Source of the DNA: Paenarthrobacter sp. A20
GTDB lineage: Bacteria; Actinomycetota; Actinomycetes; Actinomycetales; Micrococcaceae
NCBI RefSeq assembly: GCF_024168825.1
Contig: NZ_JALJWH010000001.1
Span: 4,154,001-4,218,000, forward strand
DNA length: 64,000 bases
Reading direction: 5' to 3'
Shown one piece after another: positions 30,603 to 39,884 of the stretch. Under the pieces are notes generated by a model. The model was not told the DNA's origin. It searched no databases and saw only the letters and a list, made by a program, of their open reading frames with translations. Made by a program: the position numbers and the translations under genes. Positions within the stretch are counted from its first letter, which is position 1. Each line of letters opens with the position of its first letter.

Positions 30603-30905
30603 ATGAAGATCACCGTCCAACGCAGTGGGGGAATCGCCGCGATGACACGCGTCTGGAGCGTGGAGGCTGTCTCCCCCGATGAGAAGGAACGATGGGTTCC
30701 GATTGTTGAGGCCTGCCCGTGGGACGAAGCGAAAAGCCAGCCCCGTTCAGCTAACGAACCGGACCGGTTCATGTACTCCATCAGGGCGGGCCAACGCCGC
30801 GCCACCCTCCCCGACCGTGCCGTCACAGGCCCGTGGCAGGAACTGGTGGAGTGCGCCAAGGCTGAGGGCTCGGAGTCCCGTGGTCGCCTCGGGAGCCGGC
30901 GCTAA
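30603..30905 (+). CDS. Emfourin-like protealysin inhibitor
   Basis: The 100-residue protein starts MKITVQRSGGIAAMTRVWSV, a basic/glycine N-terminus resembling that of emfourin, the proteinaceous inhibitor encoded next to protealysin in Serratia and in many actinobacteria. It has no signal peptide, which fits an intracellular partner for a cytoplasmic protease. It contains a conserved-looking WVPIVEACPW segment and RFMYSIRAGQRRATLPDRA. The assignment rests on the N-terminal motif, size and its position right after the protease gene. A homology search of residues 1-100 against the emfourin/FITM family would settle it. Confidence 0.78.
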   Translation: MKITVQRSGGIAAMTRVWSVEAVSPDEKERWVPIVEACPWDEAKSQPRSANEPDRFMYSIRAGQRRATLPDRAVTGPWQELVECAKAEGSESRGRLGSRR

Positions 30906-30919
30906 CGGTCCCGGTTCCC

Positions 30920-31888
30920 CTAGACGGCCTCAGCCAGCTGCCCCCGGAAGGCACGCCGGTAACTCTGCGGGCTGGTATCCAGCACCTTGGTGAAATGATG
31001 GCGGAGCAGCACCGAATGCCCGAACCCTGCTTCCCTGGCGATCTCGTCAATGTTCAGTTCTGTGGTCTCCAGTAGCTCCTGTGCCCTCAAGACCCGTTGC
31101 GAATTGAGCCACGCGGCAGGAGTCGTGCCGGTTTCGGCCCTGAAGCGGCGCGCGAAGGTCCTGGGAGACATGTGGAGACGTGCGGCGAGTTCATTCACGC
31201 TGTGTTCCTCGTCCAGGTGTTCCACCATCCAACGCAGGAGCTCCTCCATGGGCGCTGAACCACAGCGCGGCATGGGGCGGTCGATGAACTGGGCCTGGCC
31301 GCCGTCGCGATGGGGCGGAACCACCATGTCGCGCGCGATGGCAGCGGCGACGTTTGCTCCCAACTCGACGCGGACGAGGTGGAGGCAGGCATCGATTCCG
31401 GCTGCGGTGCCGGCGCTGGTGATGATGGTTCCGTCCTGCACATAGAGGACGTTCTCATCCACGATGATGTCCGGATAGCGGCTGGCCAGGTCTTGCGAAT
31501 AGTGCCAGTGCGTGGTGCAACGGCGCCCGTCCAGCAGACCGGCACGGGCCAGTGCATAGGCTCCGGAACAGATGGACATCACCCATGCGCCGCGCGCGTG
31601 GGCGGCCCGCAAGGCATCCATGACCGACTCGGGGACCTCTTGGTCCCGGCCGAAAGGCGCCATGATGACCAGGTCCGCATCGGCTGCTGCCTCAAGGCCC
31701 AGATTCACATGCAGTGAGAGGCCGGACTTCATGCGGATGTCCCCAGGCTCGGGGGCGACCACCCGGAAATCGAAGGCCGGAACTCCGGCGTTTCGGTCCG
31801 ATCTGTCGATGCCGAAGACCTCGAAGGCCGTCCCGAATTCGAAGATCGAGAAGTTGGGTACAACGATCACCGCCACTGATTTCAACAT
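30920..31888 (-). CDS. GlxA-type transcriptional regulator (DJ-1/PfpI domain plus AraC HTH)
   Basis: The 322-residue protein has an N-terminal DJ-1/PfpI-like domain (to about residue 190, with ICSGAYALARAGLLDGRR around the nucleophile-elbow Cys). A C-terminal AraC/XylS DNA-binding domain follows, with two HTH motifs (VNELAARLHMSPRTFARRF and IDEIAREAGFGHSVLLRHHF). Regulators of this type control catabolic or stress genes. The target is not evident; it is divergent from a small membrane protein gene 81 bases away. Confidence 0.9.
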   Translation of the reverse strand: MLKSVAVIVVPNFSIFEFGTAFEVFGIDRSDRNAGVPAFDFRVVAPEPGDIRMKSGLSLHVNLGLEAAADADLVIMAPFGRDQEVPESVMDALRAAHARGAWVMSICSGAYALARAGLLDGRRCTTHWHYSQDLASRYPDIIVDENVLYVQDGTIITSAGTAAGIDACLHLVRVELGANVAAAIARDMVVPPHRDGGQAQFIDRPMPRCGSAPMEELLRWMVEHLDEEHSVNELAARLHMSPRTFARRFRAETGTTPAAWLNSQRVLRAQELLETTELNIDEIAREAGFGHSVLLRHHFTKVLDTSPQSYRRAFRGQLAEAV

Positions 31889-31969
31889 AACTCCAGTGTG
31901 GCAGAAAATTGTCTAAATGGGGCATTTCTGCCACTGTTTCTTGGTCTGCCACAGGAGCAGGCTTGAGGC

Positions 31970-32140
31970 ATGGAAATCTTCGGAATCATCCTCTTCATCG
32001 TCCTCATCACCGCCGTCGCAGCTACCATCTCAGCCCTGTTGAAGGATGGTCGCGGACACAACCCGCCCGTCAGCTCCAAGGAACCGTGGAGCGCCTTCGA
32101 CGCTCCGAGCAGCCCGTACTGGAACCCCCGCATCTACTAG
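31970..32140 (+). CDS. Small single-helix membrane protein, unknown function
   Basis: A 56-residue frame starts at the ATG at 31970 with AGGAG-like bases about 10 upstream. It begins MEIFGIILFIVLITAVAATI, one transmembrane helix directly at the N-terminus, followed by a Pro/Ser/Trp-rich soluble tail ending SSPYWNPRIY. Codon use matches neighbouring genes. I recognise no family. It is divergent from the GlxA-type regulator. Confidence 0.62.
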   Translation: MEIFGIILFIVLITAVAATISALLKDGRGHNPPVSSKEPWSAFDAPSSPYWNPRIY

Positions 32141-32299
32141 GGGCATGCCAGTCCACTGCAAGGTCCACCACGCCATAACCAACCGACGCCCGTCCGTTCA
32201 AGGAATTCTGCAGGATTCCCCCAATGGCGGGCGTCCCAATTTAAGGGCTGCATGTTTCCTGGCTCTCACGCCTCGGACACATGGACTAGATTCACTTGC

Positions 32300-33292
32300 A
32301 TGATCCAAACCTCTGCCCGGTTGCTCCAGCTGTTGTCGCTGTTGCAGGTTCGTCGGGAATGGACGGGCCCCGCCCTCGCTGACCGCATGGGCGTTACCGA
32401 GCGGACGGTCCGACGCGACATCGATAAGCTTCGGAACCTGGGATACCCCATCCATGCCTCACCCGGCATCGCCGGAGGCTACCAGCTTGGAGCCGGCGCG
32501 CAGCTTCCACCCCTCCTCCTGGACGACAACGAAGCATTGGCGGTCGCCTTGGGCTTGAACTCGGTGGCCGCAGGTCCGGTAGCTGGAATCGGCGAGGCTT
32601 CGGTCCGCGCCCTGGCAAAGCTGGAACAAGTCCTGCCATCCCGGCTTCGTCCCAAGTTCGCCATGCTGAAAGCCGCTGTCACCACGCTTCCCAGCAACGC
32701 GGCGACAGTTGATCCCCAACAGCTGACCGTTGTCTCAGCCGCCATATCAGACCGGCGCCAGATTTCCTTTGACTACGTCAAGTCCGACGGCGAATCTGCG
32801 CGGCGGCTTGTGGAACCCTACAGGCTGGTGGACACCGGCCGCCGCTGGTATCTGGTGGCCTGGGATGTGGACCGCGAGGATTGGCGGACCTTCAGGGCTG
32901 ACAGGTTCGCTTCCCTGCCGTCCGAACGCAAGAAATACTTACCACGTCCGCTGCCCGCGGAAGACTTGGCTGCCTACGTGCAGCAGTCGATCACCCGCTC
33001 GCCGTACAGGTTCGATGTCGTGGTGCGACTCCGCGCACCGCTGGCCGAGGTAGCCGCCGTCGTGAATTCCCAATACGCGACGCTGACAGCAGACGGCCAG
33101 AGCGCCACCATCCTGAGCTCCGGATGGGACAACCTGGCCGCACCGGCCGCGTATCTGGCCGCGCTGGACATGGACTTCGAGATCCTCGAGCCCGAAGAAT
33201 TCAGGTCCTTCGCCCGGCACCTGTCCCGCCGGCTCACCGCAGCAGCCGGGACTGTGACGGAAGCAGCGGACGCAGGACCCCGGCCACAGTAG
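32300..33292 (+). CDS. WYL-domain transcriptional regulator (YafY/DeoR type)
   Basis: The 330-residue protein has an N-terminal HTH (LLQLLSLLQVRREWTGPALA then MGVTERTVRRDIDKL). A WYL domain lies around residue 185 (RRLVEPYRLVDTGRRWYLVA), and a C-terminal WCX-like region completes it. The ATG at 32300 directly precedes the HTH. WYL regulators sense nucleic acids or nucleotides. It is 13 bases upstream of hrpA, so the two may be co-transcribed. Confidence 0.92.
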   Translation: MIQTSARLLQLLSLLQVRREWTGPALADRMGVTERTVRRDIDKLRNLGYPIHASPGIAGGYQLGAGAQLPPLLLDDNEALAVALGLNSVAAGPVAGIGEASVRALAKLEQVLPSRLRPKFAMLKAAVTTLPSNAATVDPQQLTVVSAAISDRRQISFDYVKSDGESARRLVEPYRLVDTGRRWYLVAWDVDREDWRTFRADRFASLPSERKKYLPRPLPAEDLAAYVQQSITRSPYRFDVVVRLRAPLAEVAAVVNSQYATLTADGQSATILSSGWDNLAAPAAYLAALDMDFEILEPEEFRSFARHLSRRLTAAAGTVTEAADAGPRPQ

Positions 33293-33305
33293 ACTGGCAG
33301 CAGCC

Positions 33306-36300
33306 ATGACACTTCATATTTCCTACCCCGCAGAGCTGCCCGTCTCCGAGCGCCGCGAGGATCTGATGGCGGCCATCGCCGCAAACCAGGTGACCATCAT
33401 TGCCGGTGAGACCGGCTCGGGCAAGACCACCCAGATCCCCAAAATGTGCCTCGAGCTTGGCCTTGGAGACAAGGGCCTGATCGGGCACACCCAGCCGCGC
33501 CGCCTGGCTGCCCGCACGGTGGCCGAACGCATCGCGTCGGAGCTCGGCGTCGAGATCGGCCAGGAGGTCGGCTTCCAGGTCCGCTTCACCGGCGAGGTGA
33601 GCGCGTCCACCAGGATCAAACTGATGACCGACGGAATCCTCCTTGCCGAGATCCAGCGGGACAAACTGCTCCGGAAGTACAGCACCATCATCATCGATGA
33701 GGCCCATGAACGCAGCCTCAACATCGACTTCATCCTGGGCTACCTCAAGCGCATCCTCCCCCAGCGCCCGGACCTCAAGGTCATCATCACCTCGGCCACC
33801 ATCGATCCCCAACGCTTTGCCAAGCACTTCGGAAACGACGAAGAGCCCGCGCCCATCATTGAAGTTTCCGGACGCACCTACCCGGTGGAGATCCGTTACC
33901 GTCCGCTGTCCCAGCCAGCCGGCGCGGACGAAGAAAGTTCGGACGACGAACTCGAAGAAGACCGTGATCCCCTGGATGCTGTCTGCGACGCCGTAGACGA
34001 ACTCGCCAAGGAAGCTCCGGGCGATATCCTCATTTTCTTCTCCGGCGAACGCGAAATCCGTGACGCGGCGGAGGCCATCAATGGCCGCATCCAGACCAAC
34101 CGCCGCCTGGCGGGGACCGAAGTGCTGCCACTGTTTGCCCGCCTAAGCCTCCAGGAGCAGCACAGGGTCTTCAACCCTGGTGGCAAGCGACGCATCATCC
34201 TCGCTACCAACGTGGCGGAGACATCCCTGACCGTCCCGGGCATCAAGTACGTGATAGACACCGGAACGGCCCGCATCTCCCGCTACTCGCACCGGACCAA
34301 GGTCCAGCGCCTTCCCATAGAGCGCGTGTCCCAGGCCTCGGCCAACCAGCGCTCCGGTCGTTGCGGCCGTGTGTCCGAAGGCATCGCGATCCGCCTGTAC
34401 TCCGAGGAAGACTTCGAGTCGCGTCCCCAGTTCACCGACCCGGAAATCCTCCGAACCAACCTTGCTGCCGTCATCCTGCAAATGACGGCCATGGGCGTCG
34501 CCCGCGGACCCAAGGATGTGGAGAACTTTCCCTTCGTGGAACCCCCGGATTCCAGGGCTATTAACGACGGCGTCACTCTCCTGCGCGAACTCGGTGCCTT
34601 GAGTTCGCCCAAGGCGGCAGACGCCGGCAGTAACGGTCGCAGCGGCAGCGGGCTGACCGCCGTCGGGCAGAAGCTTGCCCAGCTGCCTGTGGATCCGCGG
34701 CTTGGCCGGATGATCGTGGAAGCCGGCAAGCGCGGCTGCGTCCGGGAAGTCATGATCCTCGCGGCAGCCCTCACCATTCAGGATCCGCGCGAACGGCCAA
34801 CTGACAAGCGGCAGCTCGCTTCGGAGAAGCACGCGCGGTTCCGCGATGAGATCTCGGACTTTACGGGCTTCCTCAACCTGTGGAACTACATCCAGGAAAA
34901 GCAGCGCGAACTGTCTTCCACGCAGTTCCGCAAGCTGTGCCGCAATGAGTTCATCAATTACTTGAGGGTCCGCGAGTGGCAGGACCTGTTCACGCAGCTC
35001 AGGCAACTGGCCAAGCCCTTGGGCATCGCGTTGGACAACAAGCGCGAGGCCGATCCCGTAGGGAACTATGAGGGCATCCACATCAGCCTGCTGTCCGGGT
35101 TATTGAGCCACATTGGCCTCCTCGATGAGCGCAAGCGTGAATATGCGGGGGCCCGCGGCAGCCGCTTCGCCATCTTCCCCGGCTCAGCCCTGTTCAAGAA
35201 GTCTCCTGCGTTTGTCATGGCTGCGGAGTTGGTGGAGACGAGCCGCCTTTGGGCGCGTGTCGCCGCGAAGTTCGATCCCCTGTGGGCCGAGCAGGTAGCC
35301 CCGGACCTGGTGAAGCGTTCCTACAGCGAACCCCATTGGTCTTCCCGGCAGGGCGCCGTCATGGCCCATGAGAAAGTCACGCTGTACGGCGTGCCGATCA
35401 TTCCCAACCGGCGGGTCAATTACGGGCGCGTCGATCCCGAGCTCTCCCGTGAGCTGTTCATCCGCCACGCCCTGGTGGAAGGCGAATGGAAGACGCACCA
35501 CAAGTTCTTCCACCGCAACCGTGCCTTGCTCCAGGAGATCGAGGAACTCGAGACCCGCATGCGCCGGCGCGACATCCTTGTGGACGACCAGACGCTGTTC
35601 GAGTTCTACGATGCACGCGTTGGCCCGGACGTTGTCTCCGAGAGGCACTTCGACAAGTGGTGGAAGGATGCCCGCCACGCGGATCCCAACCTCCTGGACT
35701 TCGACCAATCGCTGTTGATGAGCGAAGACGCCGAGGCACTGGACGACTCCGCATATCCGAAGACCTGGCTGCACAAGGGCTTTGAACTCCCCCTGAGTTA
35801 CGAGTTCCATCCCGTGGCGCCGGGATCGGCACCCAACCCATCCGATGGTGTCACCGCCGAGGTTCCTGTGTTGTTCCTCAACCAACTCGATGATGCCCCC
35901 TTCCGTTGGCAGATTCCGGGGCAACGTGCAGAGCTGGTGACGGCCCTCATCAAATCGTTGCCTAAGCAGGTGCGGAAGAACTTCGTCCCTGCCCCTGATG
36001 TGGCCCGGCAGGCCACGGCCGCCCTGGAGGCAGACTTCGACCCCGCCGCAGACGACCTCGAAGCGTCATTGGAACTCGTACTCCGCCGGCTCCGTGGGCA
36101 CGTCATTCCGCCCGGCTCATGGAATTGGGATGCAGTACCGTCCCACCTGCGCGTGAGTTTCAAAGTGGTCGACAGCAAAGGCAAGGTGCTGGACGAAGGC
36201 AAGGACCTCGCCGAACTCCAGGAGAAGCTGGCTCCTGCCACACGCCGCGCCATAGCGGAGTCGCTCGGCGCCACTCCCGCAACGACGTCGCGCGCCAAGG

Positions 36301-37250
36301 GTGGCAAGGGAACCGGCAGCGCCAACAGCCAACCGTCGACGGCGGCCGTTACCAACGCAACAGCTGGCAACGGAGCGGTGGCGGAACGCAGCGGAATCAC
36401 CGAATGGGACTTCGGCACCGTGGAGCGTCAGGTCACACGCACCGTGAAGGGCCATGACGTCACTGGCTTCCCTGCTGTCGTTGATGAAGGCAAGTCGGTC
36501 GCCCTTCGGGTATTCCAGACCAGGGCTGAACAGGAAGCCGCCATGCGCGGTGGTGTCATCCGGCTCCTGGCGCTGCGAATTCCGCCCCCGGACCGATACG
36601 TGCTGGAGCACCTGAGCAACATGGAAAAACTGACCTTCAGCCAGAACCCGCACGGCTCCGTCAGCGCGCTGATCGCGGATTGCGCCCTTGCTGCCATCGA
36701 TAAGTTGACGCCGCAGGACTTGCCGTGGGACAGGCCGTCTTTCGATGCGCTGTATGAAGTAGTCCGGGCAGAACTGATCGATACTGTCTTCACGGTGACT
36801 GCCGTCGTCGAGCGCATTTTGGCTAGTACGCGCCGCATCCAGAAAGAGCTCAAGTCCAACGCCAGCCTGCCGCTGATCACTGCCCTTAATGACATGAAGA
36901 GCCAGCTGGAACAACTGGTCTTCCCCGGCTTCGTGGCACAGACGGGCTACGCACAACTCAGCCAGCTGCCCCGGTACTTGCAGGCTATCGAGAAGCGGCT
37001 GGAAAAACTGCCGGGAAACGTCCAGCGTGATGGCCTGAATATGGCGATCGTACAGGCCCTGGAGGACGACTACGACGACGCTGTTTCTGCGCTGCTTCCC
37101 GGACGCAGGGCAGGGACGGAGTTAACCCGCGTGCGCTGGATGATTGAGGAACTGCGGGTGAGCCTGTTCGCCGTGGAGCTGGGCACCGCCTATTCGGTGT
37201 CGGAAAAGCGCATCCGCACGGTGCTCAACCAGGCCCTGGCCCCCGCCTAG
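33306..37250 (+). CDS. hrpA: ATP-dependent RNA helicase HrpA (DEAH box)
   Basis: The 1314-residue protein is a full-length HrpA. Motif I GETGSGKTTQ is at 34-43 and motif II DEAH at 131-134. Further motifs are TSATID, ATNVAETSLTVPGI, the QRSGRCGR motif VI, the HA2/OB region and the long C-terminal HrpA-specific domain (DUF3418). HrpA unwinds RNA and resolves stalled ribosomes in E. coli. A Gly/Ala/Ser/Thr-rich patch around residues 1000-1030 looks like a flexible linker. It ends at a bidirectional terminator shared with the convergent HIT gene. Confidence 0.97.
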   Translation: MTLHISYPAELPVSERREDLMAAIAANQVTIIAGETGSGKTTQIPKMCLELGLGDKGLIGHTQPRRLAARTVAERIASELGVEIGQEVGFQVRFTGEVSASTRIKLMTDGILLAEIQRDKLLRKYSTIIIDEAHERSLNIDFILGYLKRILPQRPDLKVIITSATIDPQRFAKHFGNDEEPAPIIEVSGRTYPVEIRYRPLSQPAGADEESSDDELEEDRDPLDAVCDAVDELAKEAPGDILIFFSGEREIRDAAEAINGRIQTNRRLAGTEVLPLFARLSLQEQHRVFNPGGKRRIILATNVAETSLTVPGIKYVIDTGTARISRYSHRTKVQRLPIERVSQASANQRSGRCGRVSEGIAIRLYSEEDFESRPQFTDPEILRTNLAAVILQMTAMGVARGPKDVENFPFVEPPDSRAINDGVTLLRELGALSSPKAADAGSNGRSGSGLTAVGQKLAQLPVDPRLGRMIVEAGKRGCVREVMILAAALTIQDPRERPTDKRQLASEKHARFRDEISDFTGFLNLWNYIQEKQRELSSTQFRKLCRNEFINYLRVREWQDLFTQLRQLAKPLGIALDNKREADPVGNYEGIHISLLSGLLSHIGLLDERKREYAGARGSRFAIFPGSALFKKSPAFVMAAELVETSRLWARVAAKFDPLWAEQVAPDLVKRSYSEPHWSSRQGAVMAHEKVTLYGVPIIPNRRVNYGRVDPELSRELFIRHALVEGEWKTHHKFFHRNRALLQEIEELETRMRRRDILVDDQTLFEFYDARVGPDVVSERHFDKWWKDARHADPNLLDFDQSLLMSEDAEALDDSAYPKTWLHKGFELPLSYEFHPVAPGSAPNPSDGVTAEVPVLFLNQLDDAPFRWQIPGQRAELVTALIKSLPKQVRKNFVPAPDVARQATAALEADFDPAADDLEASLELVLRRLRGHVIPPGSWNWDAVPSHLRVSFKVVDSKGKVLDEGKDLAELQEKLAPATRRAIAESLGATPATTSRAKGGKGTGSANSQPSTAAVTNATAGNGAVAERSGITEWDFGTVERQVTRTVKGHDVTGFPAVVDEGKSVALRVFQTRAEQEAAMRGGVIRLLALRIPPPDRYVLEHLSNMEKLTFSQNPHGSVSALIADCALAAIDKLTPQDLPWDRPSFDALYEVVRAELIDTVFTVTAVVERILASTRRIQKELKSNASLPLITALNDMKSQLEQLVFPGFVAQTGYAQLSQLPRYLQAIEKRLEKLPGNVQRDGLNMAIVQALEDDYDDAVSALLPGRRAGTELTRVRWMIEELRVSLFAVELGTAYSVSEKRIRTVLNQALAPA

Positions 37251-37265
37251 CGGCAGACAAAGGAA

Positions 37266-37298
37266 AACCCGGCGGAGCTGATTAAGCACCGCCGGGTT
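37266..37298. terminator. Bidirectional terminator between hrpA and the HIT gene
   Basis: A perfect 10-bp stem (AACCCGGCGG / CCGCCGGGTT, 37266-37275 and 37289-37298) lies between two convergent stop codons. It has short A and T runs on the outside. Confidence 0.85.
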
Positions 37299-37313
37299 AA
37301 CTTGTCCCGGAGC

Positions 37314-37742
37314 TCAGTCTTCGGGGACAGCATCTCCGTGTCCGGCCGTCCGGAGTGCGGCACGAAGCTTTACTGCCGTGGCATCCATCACTGCGGGGTC
37401 CGGGTTGTGGTCTACGTTGTGGACTTCAAAGTCCGCGGTGGAGTAGGCCGGCCACACATGCACATGCAGGTGCTCCACCTCAAACCCCTCCATGAGGACG
37501 CCCACGCGCTTGGCGTCGAAGATCTTCTCCTGGACCTTGCCAATGCTCTGGGCGACGTCCATGACTTTGGCCAGGAGTTCCGGGCTGGCATGTGTCCACG
37601 AGTCCACTTCTTCGCGCGGCACCACCAAGGTGTGTCCGTGCGTGAGCGGAGCGATGGTGAGGAAGGCGACCACATCCTCGTCCTTCCACACGAAGCGGCC
37701 GGGGATCTCGCCATTGATGATCTTGGTGAACAGTGTGCTCAT
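37314..37742 (-). CDS. HIT-family protein (nucleotide-phosphoester hydrolase or transferase)
   Basis: The 142-residue protein has the histidine triad HLHVHVWP (His 91, 93, 95) and the earlier HGHTLVVPREEVD block of HIT/HINT proteins. These cleave nucleotide phosphoramidates or Ap4A-like compounds. Its ATG overlaps the alcohol dehydrogenase stop by 4 bases, placing it last in a three-gene operon. The link with the other two activities is unclear. Confidence 0.93.
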   Translation of the reverse strand: MSTLFTKIINGEIPGRFVWKDEDVVAFLTIAPLTHGHTLVVPREEVDSWTHASPELLAKVMDVAQSIGKVQEKIFDAKRVGVLMEGFEVEHLHVHVWPAYSTADFEVHNVDHNPDPAVMDATAVKLRAALRTAGHGDAVPED

Positions 37743-38887
37743 GCGTCTGCCCTTTCCGATGGTTTCTGAAGTGTTGCTGTGTCCAGCACGAAACGGTACT
37801 TTACGTCACCGGCAACCATGCGGTCGTAGGCCTCGTTCAGCTGTTCGGCCCCCACGATTTCCACGTCGCTGGTGACTCCGTGTTCCGCGCAGAAGTCCAG
37901 CATTTCCTGAGTTTCCGCAATGCCGCCGATCAACGAACCCGCGTAGGCGAGTCGGCGGCGGATGAGCAGGCCCGGGCTGACCGGCGGCATGTCGTCGGCA
38001 GGAAGGCCCAGCTGGAACAGCGCCCCATCCAGGCGAAGCGTCCGGAAGTAGGGGTTGAGGTCGTGCGGCGCGGCGACAGTATCAATGATGACGTCGATGC
38101 TCCGGTTGGCAGCCTCCATGGCGTCGGCGTCCATGGAGAGAACCACGTGGTCGGCACCAAGTTCCCTAGCGGCGTCGAACTTGGATTCGGAGGTAGTAAA
38201 CACAGTGACTTCCGCCCCCATGGCCTTGGCGATCTTGACGGCCATGTGCCCCAGTCCGCCCAACCCCACAACGCCTACGGAGTCGCCTTCTTCGACGTCG
38301 AAGTACCGCAGCGGGGAGTAGGTGGTGATTCCTGCGCACAACAACGGCGCTGCCGCAGCGGGGTCGAGGGCTTCTGGAACGCGCAGCACGAAGCGCCTGT
38401 CAACCACCACCGACGTCGAATAGCCGCCTTGGGTGACCGCGTCACCGTGACGGGGGTCGGCAGCGCCGTACGTGCCGATGTTGCCCCGCTCGCAGTACTG
38501 CTCCAGGCCATCGAGGCAGCTCCCGCATTCGCGGCAGGAGTCCACCATGCAGCCGACACCCACCCGGTCACCCGGCGCAAAGTCCTCCACTGCGGTGCCC
38601 ACGCGGGTTACCCGGCCAACTATCTCGTGGCCAGGGACCAGCGGGTAGGGGGGAATTCGCCACTCCCCCCGCGTCGCGTGCACGTCGGAGTGGCACAGGC
38701 CGCAGAATTCAACCGCGATCTCTACGTCGTCCTCAGCAGGTGCACGGCGGGAGACAGTCAAGGGAACCAGGCCACTATCGGGGGACGTAGCGCCATAGGC
38801 TGCAGCAAGGGTTTCCTTACCGGTTTCGCTGGTGTTCAGGGTGATGGGTTTGGCAAGGGGCGGGGGCACAGGGCGTCCGGGGGTCAT
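37739..38887 (-). CDS. Zinc-dependent NAD(P) alcohol dehydrogenase (cinnamyl alcohol dehydrogenase/YahK-like)
   Basis: The 382-residue medium-chain dehydrogenase has the catalytic zinc ligands in FCGLCHSDVHATRG and GHEIVGRV. The structural zinc cysteines are in CRECGSCLDGLEQYC, and the nucleotide loop is VGVVGLGGLGHMAVKIA. This spacing is that of the cinnamyl alcohol dehydrogenase group, which reduces aldehydes with NADPH. It overlaps the sulfurtransferase stop and the HIT start by 4 bases each. The first ~30 residues are a poorly conserved extension, so a later start cannot be excluded. Confidence 0.93.
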   Translation of the reverse strand: MTPGRPVPPPLAKPITLNTSETGKETLAAAYGATSPDSGLVPLTVSRRAPAEDDVEIAVEFCGLCHSDVHATRGEWRIPPYPLVPGHEIVGRVTRVGTAVEDFAPGDRVGVGCMVDSCRECGSCLDGLEQYCERGNIGTYGAADPRHGDAVTQGGYSTSVVVDRRFVLRVPEALDPAAAAPLLCAGITTYSPLRYFDVEEGDSVGVVGLGGLGHMAVKIAKAMGAEVTVFTTSESKFDAARELGADHVVLSMDADAMEAANRSIDVIIDTVAAPHDLNPYFRTLRLDGALFQLGLPADDMPPVSPGLLIRRRLAYAGSLIGGIAETQEMLDFCAEHGVTSDVEIVGAEQLNEAYDRMVAGDVKYRFVLDTATLQKPSERADA

Positions 38888-39801
38888 GATCCGACGCTAC
38901 TCCCGGCAGCTGTGCTTGTGCCACTTGCGCCAGCGTGATCAGGGGCACCCTCAGGGCCCTCGTCAAAAGGATCGCTTCCAACGGCTACGGGATTCGCGGC
39001 GTTGTTGGACCATTGCGAGAAGGATCCCGGGAACAATTCCGCCCGGTAACCAGCAATCTCCAGAGCCGCGATCTCGTGGGAAGCCGTCACCCCGGAGCCG
39101 CAATACACGGCAATGCGGGCTGACCCATCCACGCCCAGCTCCTCGAAGCGTCGTTTCAGTTCCTCCGCCGGCAAGAAGGTCCCCTCGCCCGTGACGTTTG
39201 CCGTGGTCGGTGCGCTCACAGCGCCCGGAATGTGTCCCGCCCGGGGGTCGATCGGCTCCACTTCGCCGCGGTAGCGCTCTCCCGCCCGGGCGTCCAACAG
39301 CACGCCGTGGCTGTGCCACTGAGCCGCTTCCTGCTCGGTAATCGCTGGCATGTTGCCCGCGCCCAAGAGGACATCTCCGACGGCGGGAGTCACCTCACCG
39401 GATTCCACCGGGTAACCCTCCGCACGCCAGGCCGCCAAACCGCCGTCGAGCAGGTAGACCGAGGAAGCCCCGGCGTTGCGCAGCATCCACCAAACGCGTG
39501 CTGCAGCCATGCTGCCGCTGTTGTCGTACGCAACCACTGTGTCGCCGTCGTTGATTCCCCACTTTCGCGCGGTCTCCTGGAAGTGTTCGCGCGACGGCAA
39601 CGGGTGCCGGCCACGGCCGGGCTGCGCGTGGTCTGCGAGCTCAGTGGGGAGGTCCACGTAAACTGCGCCGGGCAGGTGCCCGGCCAGGTATTCACTATGC
39701 CCGTCAGTCCGTCCCAACACCCAGCGGACATCCAGGAGCACAGTGCGCTCCCCGGATTGGAGGCGCTCGTGCAGTTGTGACGAACTGATCAGCGTGGACA
39801 T
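38884..39801 (-). CDS. Two-domain sulfurtransferase (rhodanese/3-mercaptopyruvate type)
   Basis: The 305-residue protein has an inactive N-terminal rhodanese domain (GAVYVDLPTELAD, then YDNSGSMAAARVWWML, with no Cys). A catalytic C-terminal domain has its active loop at 234-239, CGSGVT. The CGSGVT type of loop is that of 3-mercaptopyruvate sulfurtransferases; thiosulfate sulfurtransferases have a basic loop. The start is the ATG at 39801, with AAGGAGA upstream. It is first in an operon with the dehydrogenase and HIT genes and divergent from a cysteine desulfhydrase-like gene 83 bases away, so a sulfur-handling role is likely. Confidence 0.92.
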   Translation of the reverse strand: MSTLISSSQLHERLQSGERTVLLDVRWVLGRTDGHSEYLAGHLPGAVYVDLPTELADHAQPGRGRHPLPSREHFQETARKWGINDGDTVVAYDNSGSMAAARVWWMLRNAGASSVYLLDGGLAAWRAEGYPVESGEVTPAVGDVLLGAGNMPAITEQEAAQWHSHGVLLDARAGERYRGEVEPIDPRAGHIPGAVSAPTTANVTGEGTFLPAEELKRRFEELGVDGSARIAVYCGSGVTASHEIAALEIAGYRAELFPGSFSQWSNNAANPVAVGSDPFDEGPEGAPDHAGASGTSTAAGSSVGS

Positions 39802-39884
39802 AAGTTCTCCTTCGTTCCGGCGGCCGGTCTCCCCGCGCAGCTGCTGGTGCTGCCGCCGCCCGGAATCCAGCCTAGGCTTATCCA

